A DNA stretch of 64,000 nucleotides, from assembly GCA_021613535.1 (NCBI GenBank), contig CP075493.1, positions 2,976,001 through 3,040,000 on the forward strand. The letters run 5' to 3'. Both the position numbers and the translations under genes were made by a program. Source of the DNA: Adineta vaga. Its lineage: Eukaryota > Rotifera. Each line of letters begins with the position of its first letter. Position 1 is the first letter of the stretch. The notes beneath the pieces are model-generated. The model was not told the DNA's origin and did no database searches. It saw nothing but the letters and a program-made list of their open reading frames with translations. Positions 46,602 through 57,678 of this stretch are shown piece by piece.

Positions 46602-47656
46602 CTAGTGATGTAAGACTGATGTACATTGATTGCACACTGTACATTGATAATTCATACTACTCGGAATTTGAATCATAAAATTCATAGTTTTGCAATGTGG
46701 ACAATATATCAGTAACCAATCGTTATCGTATAATGTATGCGATATCATACGATTGTGATCAAAATAAAAATCATTCATTGGTGAATGTATATCTTGTGTA
46801 GATGAAGATACATTAAAGTTTGGATGTAAAGTAGAAATTCTTTGGTTTGCATTGTATATAGAACACGTGCTACGAGATGATAAGTCGTCATGCGTAGGTT
46901 GTGAACAAGTAGGATAGATGTTTGAGGAATCTGTATTCTGTTGAATATCCATTATAAACGAATTATCTGGCGAAAGATTTGAGTTCATTACATGAATTGG
47001 TATTATATTAGATTCGAGTTGTTCTATTATGAAAATAACACACATAGAAAAACAAACGAAACTATGAATTTACTTGTTTCAATGTGTATTATTGATTGTT
47101 GTGTGTTTTTAATTTTCTCAGATATTTCTTCATTAGTCGATTCTTCTTCAACGATATAGATTAATGAATCCCATTCGATATGATTCGATTTTGTATAATC
47201 AACTCGAATCTTTATCTTCATATTCTCAATATCATTCTTTAAATCATTGAGTTCATTCTCTACTTTTGTAATGTCATTCTCTAAATAACTGCCTTCTTTG
47301 TATTGTTCTTGTATATGATCAGAAAGTGTTTGAAATCGATCAGAAAGATCATCGATATATTTCATCATGATCTCTTTCGCATTGGTTCGAGCTTTGATCG
47401 CTATTTCTTGAATACGTTGAACAGTATTTTGTTCCCATTCATTGATTTCCTTCAGACATGACTTCTGGTTCTCCTCTGTTAAACACGATGTTCGAGTATC
47501 AAGTACTTGTTTCAATTCATTTCGCGCATCCATCAATAATTGAAATTCTTGTACAAGTTCTTCATGATGTTTATTCATACATGGTAAACAAAATAATGTA
47601 TTACATCCTTCACATCTTGTATTTCCGTTTCGTTCCTTGCATAGAGTACATTTCAT
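46602..47656 (-). CDS. B-box-like zinc finger, coiled-coil protein with C-terminal Cys4 motif (paralog 2)
   Basis: Two minus-strand exons, 47656-47074 and 47023-46602, joined in frame to 334 residues. The first exon mirrors paralog 1: MKCTLCKERNGNTRCEGCNT, LFCLPCMNKHHEEL, coiled coil with LDDSF-like heptads, KEGSYLENDITKVENELNDL and IEWDSLIYIVEE. The second exon, absent from paralog 1, is Asn/Ser-rich and ends in a four-cysteine motif: LLIYCPHCKTMNF, 10 residues, YQCTVCNQCTSVLHH. That motif resembles the C-terminus of the adjacent OTU deubiquitinase (see findings). Located between the deubiquitinase gene and paralog 1, all co-directional. Confidence 0.75.
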
Positions 47657-47955
47657 CTTAATAACAATCGATCTCGATCACTTAATCTAAGATGAAAAAG
47701 AAAAAGAAAATAAATAAATATTTAGAAGAGATCTTTCGTTTATGTAGTCAAATAATTTAGTCATAAGAAAAATATAAAAATAAAACAAAATAAAAAATAT
47801 ACATTTAAATCTTGTCTATCGCTGGATTCATTGAATACAACTGTCTGATAACAAATTATACAACTGAAAATAAAAAAACAAATATTCTAAACAGAAACAA
47901 AAGCTCCAAATTATTAAAATATAACTGTTCTTTTGTTCTAAACTCAAATAAATAC

Positions 47956-50381
47956 TCAATAGTGATATGCCACATTCAATGGTGTTTGACAAACAGAACA
48001 AGAAAATCCTGTCTTATTATATGCTCCACTAAATACATTGACATTTCTACAATGTGGACATATCATTCTACCAGTTGCAGATACTTTTGGTACTGGCACC
48101 ATAGCAGTTGAATATTGTGGTAAATGTGTACTGGATTGTGAGCGTACTTGTGGTCGATTGGGAGGAGGATTAACAGTAGCATGATGTTGCATATGACGAT
48201 CACATTCCGGACAATAAATTGATGAATGATGTTTGCGTTGAAAAGTTCGATTACACACAAGACATGGAGAAATTGACTCTTGATGACGGTCTGAACTAAC
48301 CGATTTTCGATTATTTGTTGATGGTGTTGTTGGTACTTTTAAAACTGGAATTTCACTGCGTGGTCGTTCTAAAAGATGAATTAGAATATTTAGATAGATA
48401 ATAATATTTGCTTCTATGTTTTTATGAGAAAGTAATAACCATATGTAGAAGAAGAATGTCTATCTTTGAATACTTCATAATGTAAGAATGTTAATATTTA
48501 AGAGAAATGAATCATTTTCGGGAAAGAGTATGTTCGCTCAACTCAATGGACAACATATAAAATAGTAAAAGTAGAGATTACCTAAGTTCAGTTTTGTCTG
48601 ATTATTTTGTTGATTGATTTTTGGTGAATTCAAAGGTTTGTCATTATTCTTTATATTATGAATGTTTTCCGGAATATGAGTAATATGTAATTGTCTAGTT
48701 GATTCAGGATTGTTATTTAGTATATTCATTTCTCGTGATGTCACTTTTGCAAAACTTGGAGGTTTATCTGATAGCAGTGGTTTTGATGAAGGTTTTTCGA
48801 AATGAACAGGACCATTTTTGGGTACATAACCTTCATCTTTCTGATCGTCTACACGAAGATATCGTTGTTCTGATGTTTGATTAGTGCGACTTATTGTTGG
48901 AACATTATCAGTAGTTGATGAAATCGGTCGTGGTGAAGCTACGGGAGACAAAGGAGGTCGTGATGAACCTTTTCTAATCAATTGCCAACCGCTATGATCA
49001 TTTGATATTGGAGGAACTGTTGAATTATTCAAGTCACGTTGTCTTTGTTGTTTTCGTCCTTCATTTTCAATAATTTTTGGTTTTTGAATTTCAAAAAAAT
49101 CCATGAGATATTTGTGATAAAGTGCGAAAATATTGTTTTTTGTAGACAAATTTTTTCGACCAAGTTCTGCACATAAAATCATCAACGAAGAAGATTTTGT
49201 ATCGAAATCATATTTAATTTTTCGTGTTCGTAAATAATCATTTAATAAACTATCCGAACGATCACGACTTATATCATCACCTAGAAATCGAATAGGTAAT
49301 AAACTTTGATCGTACGTATGATTAATTGATTGATAGAGTGGAAGATAATTTTCTGTTGTCGTATCTAAATCATTTACACTCGTTTGTAATGGACAAAAAT
49401 GTGAATGATCATAAACTAAAACAATTGGTTCACGTGTACATTCATTTGATGGTGATAATATTGGTAGATAGATTCCAAATAGATCATTAACTGAGATTGG
49501 TTCACCATTTTTATTTCGAATAACATCTTCAGCAAGAACAATTATTGGTCGTCGAAGCATATTCGATATGGAAAATATATGTACAGCTTCAAGAAAATGT
49601 AAATATCTTGCTTTTTGTCCATCTTCTGATTTTTCATAATGAACAAGATTACAAACTTCATCCCACTCCTAAAGTAAGATATACAAAATGTTTTTCTAAA
49701 TAGAATCTTACATCATTCAATTTGGTATCTTCCGAACGTATGCCATAACATCGATCAGATCTCAATCGTTCAATTCGCCATAAACTTTTCAAAACAGCTC
49801 GATTTTCATCCATAAATTGAGCAAGACGATCACGTAAATAAAGATTCGAATCATGTATACCAACCATAGCAATTAGTACAGCATGAAGAAGGCAATTACC
49901 ATTACCTGCAAGAAACAAAAACAAACTTAGAAAAATTATCTTTCTTCAATCATGTTCGATGTTTACCTGCCGTTCGAATTGGATATAATTGTTTTAATGA
50001 GGAATTCCAATTGATTATATGAGCATCATTCATGGTTTTAAGTACGACACGATCGATTAAATAGCGTTGTAAATGAAAATGATCATCGGTATCAAAGAAT
50101 ATTTTTGGTATACTACTTGTATAACTTGTTACTTCAGTTAAATTTTCAATCAAACAAGCATGTATATGTGTTAATAGTTGTTCTGCTTCGGTCTTAATAG
50201 TTTTTGGAATATTTAATACAGCTGTATTTTGTGGGGATGTTGTTGTTGTTGTTGTTGTTGCTGCATCATTTTTCGATTCACTACATTGATTTTGAAATGT
50301 AGTGTAGTAATGTGGTCGTAATGAATCTACTGATCTAGTTGTTTCATTCGTCGTTACATTCCGATTTGATGTACTAGACAT
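47956..50381 (-). CDS. OTU deubiquitinase of the A20/Cezanne (OTUD7) group with C-terminal zinc motifs
   Basis: Four minus-strand exons (50381-49967, 49905-49712, 49668-48582, 48368-47956), phase-consistent, 702 residues. The OTU domain begins after a Thr-rich N-terminus: LKQLYPIRTAGNGNCLLHAV (catalytic Cys in NGNCLLH), LRDRLAQFMDENRAVLKSLW, NDEWDEVCNLV, HFLEAVHIFSISNMLRRPII, GIYLPILSPSNECTREPIVL and VYDHSHFCPL (catalytic His). LYPxxTAGxGNCLLHA and the LRRPIIV/GIYLP blocks are closest to OTUD7A/B; A20 and TRABID share the fold. The C-terminus is not an A20 zinc finger: it has CLVCNRTFQRKHHSSIYCPE CDRH-type cysteines and then MICPHCRNVNVFSG with SCSVCQTPLN. OTUD7 enzymes prefer K11 chains; preference here is unknown. 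No UBA is evident. Confidence 0.85.
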
Positions 50382-51157
50382 TGCAGATATTTGAGCCGTA
50401 AAGAAAGAAAAAACGACTAAATTTTACATGTTGATAGACATACACAAAGAAACAAAATCTAAAATAAAAGTAATGATTCATTGTATTGCTATGTGAAGAA
50501 AAGAAACGTAAAAATACAAAACAAGTGGCAAATAGTAAAGTTCCAAGATTGACAAAAAGCATCATTTCTTGTATTCGATGGAAATGTATAATCTCTTATG
50601 ATCTAAGCAAAGATTAACCTATCAAATCGATTGCAAATAGTATAAGAAGTAAATAGATATGATAGAATGAAGATTTCATGTACATAAATACTTTTCATTG
50701 AAACCAAAAAGCAACATAGATGCGTTGTTGATAAGACGTTTTCATTCCTTTTTTTTTCTTTCCTTTCACAAAAAGTCAATATAAAGATCCTTTTAACAAC
50801 GAAAAGAAACCCATGCTTTTATAATTTCTCAATTATTTCTACCAGTTATCATGCTTTGAAAAAACAAAAAAAAATATCAATGAAATTTCCCATTACTTGT
50901 TCAATATCATTCAATCAAAACCAATATGAACAACTTACTTCAGCGTGTTGCTACCGTTATTTTTCCATTCTGTTCTTCTCATAAACACGTTTTTCGTATA
51001 TGTGTGTATATCTTCTCTTTTTCTAATATGATAATATTACCAATGCAGAGAAAATTATTCATGTGAAACGATACAAAATATAAATCACAAAACAAAAAAA
51101 AAAGAGTCACACACATCGACGTATAACATTTACTGAATAATTTGTTCGTATCATATC
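50382..51157. other. Divergent intergenic region
   Basis: 776 bases between the deubiquitinase (minus) and a small plus-strand gene; poly-T/poly-A runs, no gene recognised. Confidence 0.45.
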
Positions 51158-51526
51158 ATGGTATCACAAACATTAACAACCAAACAACTATTCGCATTAT
51201 TGGGAAAAACTCAAGCTGTATCCGAAACATCACCGGAGTACCCTTCATTACAAAAATCATCACCTCCACGTCATTTATGTACATCGACGACGACCTCAGC
51301 GCAACCAGTTCCAAATAATAAGAACAAACTATTAAATACAATAACAAGCGAACATTATACAATTGATTCGAATAAATATGCGAAAAATTCCAAAGAACAA
51401 ACCGAAATCATCGACTTATATTCGTCGAAACAGATTGATGATTTACAAAATAAATTATATAAAAAAACTCGATATCAATCAACGAAACAAAATGATTGTA
51501 AAGATTTTTATTTTTCAAAAAAATAA
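51158..51526 (+). CDS. Small uncharacterised protein (122 aa)
   Basis: Single-exon frame with start ATG 51158 in a CATATCATGG context. Hydrophilic, Ser/Thr/Lys-rich; includes TTKQLFALLGKTQAV near the N-terminus and KQIDDLQNKLYKKTRYQ near the C-terminus, the latter possibly helical. No domain recognised. The stop (TAA) is only about 12 bases from the stop of the convergent UBX gene, so 3' ends overlap. Could be a lineage-specific gene or a fragment; moderate confidence that it is coding. Confidence 0.5.
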   Translation: MVSQTLTTKQLFALLGKTQAVSETSPEYPSLQKSSPPRHLCTSTTTSAQPVPNNKNKLLNTITSEHYTIDSNKYAKNSKEQTEIIDLYSSKQIDDLQNKLYKKTRYQSTKQNDCKDFYFSKK

Positions 51527-51538
51527 ATTGTTATTTTT

Positions 51539-53790
51539 TAACAAGATTTTGTTTGATTTCTCGAATACCTAATGCCGCATTTGGTACTAGACCACATTGT
51601 TCAAGAGTTTGATTTTCATTGGTAAAGAATAGTTTTGTACCCATAGCAAACAAATCAAAATCAAATGAAAGTTTTCTAAAAGATAAAAAAGTTAAGAAAA
51701 TATCGTCATACAATCAAATCAATCTCGTTACTTTTTCTTGGCGATTATTTGTTTAACATCTCGAATTGTACTTGTGATTTTCATTTTAATTACATAAGTT
51801 TGTTGACCATCATGAGATCGAATACGAAGAGTACTGATCGGAGTATTACTATCGTTATCATGTTTATATTCACTAATCGCACTTGAATGAAAAAAAACAA
51901 GTATGTGAAATTTTACAAGTCAAACAAGTTTATACCTTTCACATCGTATCGTTGATTCTTGTTTATCCTATGGAAAAGTAAAACATATTTTATTTCTTTA
52001 TCGATTTAAAAATCTTTTACTTACAGCTAATTGTTGTTCAATATCTTGACGAATATCGATTACTTGTCCGTTTTTAATCACTGTCTTTGGAAGACAATTT
52101 AAAAATTGATTAACAGGAACTTTTGGTCCTGAAAAATACGTTCGTAAATTTCAAAACTAAACAAAAATAATCGGTATTTACGCTGATCATTTGTTTCGAT
52201 TTTAACACCATGTGGTATAGGTGGTAAAGGACTCGTAGTTTGATTGCTAGGTATTATACGACTATCGTGAAGAACGTAACCTTCGCCATGAAATGCTTTT
52301 GATTTACGTTCATCCGTAAAATAAATATCACGTTTATCAGACACCTTGAAAATGAAAAATGGATACGATTTTTTCAAGAATTTATTTAATCTTACATGAA
52401 AAGGTATTCCATCTGGAAATCGTTTTTGCAATTCGGATGGAAAAAATCCATCGAGTATATCACGAACAAATTGTTGAGTTGAAGAATCTATACAAATGAA
52501 AATCAAACGATGCAATTATAATTGAAAAATTCTTACCTGAAAATGGCCGAAAAGGTCCATTGAATAGGAAAATACCATTGGCATAGAGTGTTAAATTAAT
52601 CGTTTCAGTACGTTTTAATGTAGAAATATGTCGTTCATGATTCGTATTATGTGTTTCGAAATGCATTTCATGTTCTCCTGCTAGAATATTCAATTCACGA
52701 ATATTTTCCAACAGAGAATTATAATCGATTGGCAAGATTGATGGTACTGATTCTTCTATAAAAACAAAAAAGAATGGTTTAACCAATCAATAAAATATAT
52801 CAATATTAACCTGGTCGCCAAGTAGATGCTGCAGATGAAGTAATTGGCTGTTGTTGTTGTTGTTTTTGTTCAATACGATCAATTTCGTCGAAAGTTAAAA
52901 TATTTACATTATCAGGTTCATTTAATTGACCAACAACTTCTAAACCACGTTCAATCAGTAAATCCTACTGAAATAAAATCAGTTATAATCCGTACAATGG
53001 ATTTATTCAGTTTTCTGACCTCCATACGATCGATAATGGATTGTAAACGTATACATTTCTTTTCGAGAATTTCAACTTTAAATGATTCATTCGATTGATT
53101 TTCTAAATGAAAGAAATTTTTAAGTTTAACTTCGAGAATTCCTTTCGATTTGTTATCTACTAAAATACATACGTAATGCTTTTTCGTAAAGTTGATTCTT
53201 TTCTTCCAATACAGCAACACGTTGTGTCTAAAATCATGGGATAGATAAAAAGAATCATCATAATGAAATGACTAATTGTTACTTTATCTTTCAATTCACT
53301 TGTCAAATAGCGAACATCTGACTCGGCTTTTTGCATTCGATTCATAGTTAATTGAAGAAGATCCAAATCAGTTGGAGCTAGAGTGAATTAAAAACTTGCA
53401 ATTGAAAAGAATTTTTTTAAAATTAATTAAACAAATTCACCTCGAATTCGTGAATCATTTGTTGATCGATAAGATTTCATGTTATCTAAAGCCATACGTG
53501 AAGTCACTTCATCGAGTAGTTGAGCATCTTCATCTAATTATTCAAAAGAAACAATCATTCATAATTCTCATTCGACAAAAATTTCATTTCATTTTACTAG
53601 AATATCGATAATTATTTGGTCTTGCTGTTTGAGCAGCTAATGAAGCACTAAAAAATATCATCAATGTTAAATTAAATCTCGAAAGATTCTCATACTTTTC
53701 ATCGAATGGAACATCATTCACTGAAATATTTGGAGCTTTTCCTACAGGTACTTTTCGATATCGATTTAAAGACGTATATGGTGTTGACAT
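51539..53790 (-). CDS. UBXN11: SEP/UBX-domain protein UBXN11-like
   Basis: Minus-strand gene with about 11 short exons; start ATG 53790 (MSTPYTSLNRYRKVPVGKAP), stop at 51539. Domains in order: coiled coils (MNRMQKAESDVRYLTSELKD, VEILEKKCIRLQSIIDRME), a SEP domain (INLTLYANGIFLFNGPFRPF, FVRDILDGFFPSELQKRFPD, GIPFHVSDKRDIYF, FHGEGYVL), a linker with LPKTVIKNGQVIDIRQDIE and a C-terminal UBX domain (TLRIRSHDGQQTYVIKMKIT, FDFDLFAMGTKLFF, LEQCGLVPNAALGI). The order coiled coil-SEP-UBX and the KxxVIDIR linker match UBXN11 (socius), a p97/VCP cofactor-type protein linked to Rnd GTPases. Exon borders between domains are approximate. Confidence 0.88.
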
Positions 53791-54147
53791 AATTTTGGCA
53801 CTTGATAGCCTTTTGTCAAAAATACGATGAATGACATCGAACTTTCATTATCATGTTTTAAAAAAGAATCACTATGTGAAAACCTTGTTAAAAGAAATAT
53901 CGAAAGATGTCAGATATGTCCGATGAACAATAATCAATCATGGGACATTTTAATTTTCATGAGATTTATTTGATCAAAAATAGTCATATATCCATCCAAG
54001 TGTTCTTGTTGCATTATATATTTCTAATAATCATATTCGATTATAAATAACCGAGATAACACGCACACAAAAGATCGTCTAGCTGACATAGAAAAAGAAG
54101 GAGGAGAGAAAGAACAAATGTGTGTAGTGCTGCTTATGAATTGTCTA
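53791..54147. other. Short intergenic region
   Basis: 357 bases between TOMM20 and UBXN11, both minus; no gene seen. It includes the 5' flank of UBXN11. Confidence 0.4.
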
Positions 54148-54833
54148 TTATTCTAAATCTGGTTCAGTCAAAATTGCACTACCACCGAGAGTTGAAGACG
54201 ATGTACCCATGACTGTCTACAAATACAAAAACAAATGAGAAATTAATAATTAGATATAAGTGATTGATTTACTTGAGCCACTCGTGGTAAACGCATAATA
54301 ATTTCTTGAAATAATTCAGGTGGTAATGTTTGTTGAAATAATGAGAGAAGACTTTGAGGTTGACTACAAACGGCAACAGCTTTTGCAAGATGATCAACAC
54401 CATTGTCAAGATCACCTATACATATTTTATTCCGAATAAAACTGTATCATTGATGAGAATATACTTACCACGAGACAAACAATCTTCGCCTTGTTGAATT
54501 TGTTCAAGAAAATAACGACGCATTTCTTCCGGATTACTCGAATCAACCTTAGAAATATAGACATATAATCTTTATACTATAAATGAACTACAAAACTTAC
54601 TGTCATGCTTTCATTGGAATGAGGAGCACGTTGCTTCTGTTTTTTTCGTTCTACATCAATAAAAACAATCATTATTATTTACCAAAAACATCATACTAAC
54701 TAGCTTTTAATTTTTCACGAAATTCCGGTGCACTTCTTCGTTTTTGATCAAAATAAAAACAGTAACCAACAAAACCTACACCGAGACTAACTGCAGCCAC
54801 CATTGGCCAAAAAGCTTTACTACTCGTATTCAT
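54148..54833 (-). CDS. TOMM20: Mitochondrial import receptor TOM20
   Basis: Minus-strand gene with five short exons, about 157 residues. N-terminal membrane anchor (FWPMVAAVSLGVGFVGYCFY) is followed by FDQKRRSAPEFREKLKA and a basic KKQKQR stretch, exactly the TOM20 layout. The cytosolic receptor domain reads MRRYFLEQIQQGEDCLSRGD, LDNGVDHLAKAVAVCSQPQS, LLSLFQQTLPPELFQEIIMR and ends in an acidic tail (ILTEPDLE) like the vertebrate protein. It recognises presequences at the outer mitochondrial membrane. The start codon directly follows a 3' splice site (CTGATTTTAG|ATG), fitting spliced-leader addition or a 5' UTR intron. Confidence 0.94.
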
Positions 54834-55203
54834 CTAAAATCAGAACATATGTAAATGTATGAATATGTCATTTATTAACTATATTGATACACAATCGAAA
54901 TTGATGAATAGATAAATCAGCGAAAATCAATATCTATGTTCATCTACTTTTATTTTAATAAAGTAAAACTTTATGATATCGTATCAAAGGAAATAGTTCA
55001 GCTAATAAAAGGTAATTGAATGCAACTTAGATTTTCTTGATAGTTGCTGCATAAAGACGTCGATGATTCATACTGATATGATGCGTCACCTAAGTAATCA
55101 TGACATGCATCTTTATCTTTATTTTACGATTATATCAATGTACAATATGTTTTTTTTCCTTTATACACAATAAAAATACGTCAATAGAAACTTTTGAATA
55201 ATA
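54834..55203. other. Short intergenic region
   Basis: 370 bases between the TOMM20 start and the ARF relic; no gene seen. Confidence 0.4.
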
Positions 55204-55885
55204 ATGGATCATATTCTCAGTCGGATGTATGACGGCATTTCTTTCGTTTAAAAAAAAAGATCATGCACGACATTTAATGTTTGATCTCGATGCAGTAGGT
55301 AAAACAACAGCTCTCTATCAAATAGAACTCACTGAAATGATGATTACTAATTCTAAAGATGGTATGATTTTATCGACTATATCGCATTTCAAGCAACTTT
55401 CATTGTAGGTTTTAATATCGAGAGTGTGAATTTATACCCTGGCATGGACTTTACCATATGGGATTTATGTCGATGATAATTCATTCTAAAAACGAAGCCT
55501 TTTCTTTTACACTAGATCGGTGGCAAGAAGAAAGATCGTTATTTTTGGAATTATTATCATCCGGGAATGGAAGGTCTGATATTTGTTGTTGATAGTAATG
55601 TTTGAGAACGAATAGACGAAGTTCGTAGACAATTTCAAAAATATTCTCACATTTCCTTACATATCCAAGTCTCATAATTATTTGCTATGAAGAAAACGGA
55701 AAGGATTCTCTCAAATAGATGCAATGAAACCTTCGGAAATGATCGATAAATTAAGCATGAATGACATTCTTATCCAACATAGATGGTATCTTCAACCAAT
55801 CTGTGCAATGATGGGTGAGGGGTTAGACGATGGAATGCTAGAAATGGTTAACTTAATTAAACAATATCGTAAAGAAAACAGATGA
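55204..55885 (+). pseudogene. ARF-family small GTPase pseudogene
   Basis: Fragments in order match ARF1-6: MDHILSRMYDGISF, (frame change in an A-run) KKKDHARHLMFDLDAVGKTT with the P-loop D-AVGKTT, ALYQIELTEMMI, FNIESVN, FTIWDL, DRYFWNYYHPGMEGLIFVVD, ERIDEVRRQF, IDAMKPSEMIDKL, HRWYLQPICAMMGEGLDDGM, and a terminal stop at 55883-55885. Defects: frameshift in the poly-A run near 55250, loss of the IPTIGF region, a corrupted WDVGGQ segment, a TGA in the SNDRER region (SNV-stop-ERIDE), loss of NKQD, and a further frameshift near 55690. Intron-like inserts remain (GTATGA...TTGTAG at about 55360-55409), so this was a duplicated gene rather than a retrocopy. Not functional. Confidence 0.85.
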
Positions 55886-56056
55886 AAATATTCTTTTAAT
55901 ATATATTTAAATATAGAATGAGAATGAAATTATTGTAGAAAAACAAACAATATCACATAAAATATGTATTTTCTCTTCAATAGTTGCACATAAAAAGTAG
56001 ATGAGAGATAAGGAAAAAAAAGTCTTATTTGACAAAATCACAGAAAAATAATTAAA

Positions 56057-57678
56057 TCAATATGAAGTATTTGATTCTGTATTGATTTGTGTCGAAAATA
56101 GTAAGGCTTTTGGACTCATAAAAGTAAAATTTGGAACGGTTTCAGGCACAGATTTTGTATCATCTGTAGACATTGTTGTCGAGCCAGGAAAAAGATCTAA
56201 AGTTTTAATAGTTATTGATTGTTGAGAAAGATTTGGATTAGAATTTCGATGAACAATCGTTGATAAATTCGATTGTTGTTCTCGATTGATGGAAATTGAT
56301 AGTGGTGGAATAGAATAATCAAGATCAAGTGTTTTATTCACATCAATAACTGAGGAAAAAAAGAACATATTCAATTAGTCAAACAAATTAATAACAATGA
56401 ATAAGAAAAAAGTGTGAGTAATGACATACACCAAACTTACCATGATTCTCACTCTTATTCAGATCTGTTGGAAGGAAGGAATTATGATTGTCTATAGATA
56501 ATATATGGATAGAAGATAATCTATGATCTTTTATTTTCTCTGTTCGACAGAAGAAAAAAAAGAAATTCAGTAGTTAATTTTCTTACCAGTCAGTGGATTT
56601 TCAAGACCACTTGATTTCCAATCAAAAGATGGATTAATTGTTTGAGATGAAAGCTAATCGAAATAAGAAAAAGCAAAGAAAAGATATGATTTGCATCAAC
56701 GAATTTATTTCATATAAAATTACTTGATTTTCATTATTATCATTAGAAATCGTTTTTTCAATATCAGATACGGAATTCACCGGGTTAATTTTAGTCTAAA
56801 CATTATTTATAAGCTTTATTTTTTCAAGTTGATCTATAATACATACACGAAATCGTTCTTGTACACCTAATGCTTGATGAAATAAACGTTCAACATTTGA
56901 TTTACGCCATTGATGTTGAATTCCTAATGGATCATTTGATACATTAACTAAGACATTCCATAAACTGAAAAATATGTATTGAAATATATAGTTTCGAACA
57001 AAATATTCGACAAAAGTAGATTATTTACGAAAGACTATGATGAAAAGATGGTGCAGTTTGATGGATTTGTTTTTTACATGTTGTAAAAGTTGGCAATGGA
57101 GTAGAAATGAGATTATCATTTTCTGTACAAGATGTCGAATATTCTAATGGAAAACAAGTTGCGATCACAGACTGAATTTGTTCATTACTTAACAAATTCT
57201 TCAAATAAGAGAGCATTGTTATACATCAAAACTTGAATAATGTGATACCTACCATTGATACAGTTGGAATATGAGATTCGAAAGAATCTTGTACTTCACC
57301 ATAATCACCAAAGGCATCATCTTCATGATTTATTTGATCATTTGATATTCCAGTTGATGAATTTGTAGTTGTTTGAAAATCTGCCCAATCGTTATTGGAT
57401 GTTGTTTCATTATTATTCTAAAAACAATCAATTCATGGATTCATAGAGATAATAATTCGAAAGTTTTTTGTCTATTTGAATACCTCGGAATTTTGTTTTT
57501 CCAATGCATTGAAATTTGCCCAACCATGCTCATTCGCAGATTGATTAATAGTAGAATTATCATTACTATTATTAATAAATGCATTTGATAACGTCGATAA
57601 TATCACATGTTTTTCACAAACATCATCGTTCAATGATGAATTTTTGTCGGTCAATGAAGAATCACTTTTCTGGCTCAT
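56057..57678 (-). CDS. AFTPH: Aftiphilin-like clathrin accessory protein
   Basis: Minus-strand gene of about 8 exons, start ATG 57678 (MSQKSDSSLTDKN), stop 56057. The N-terminal part is acidic and disordered with adaptor-binding W-x-x-F motifs: GWANFNAL and DWADFQTT, plus DDAFGDYGE. The core reads LWNVLVNVSNDPLGIQHQWR followed by SNVERLFHQALGVQERF, which corresponds to the clathrin-binding box domain of aftiphilin (IWQNLLDL...LKYQWGGSHSN...LLCSLGIDTRN). Downstream FDWKSSGLENPL and NFTFMSPKALLF match two further conserved aftiphilin blocks. The family acts with AP-1 and clathrin at the trans-Golgi network and endosomes. Exon borders are approximate; a splice acceptor (TATCTTTAG) sits 5 bases before the chosen Met. 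Confidence 0.85.
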
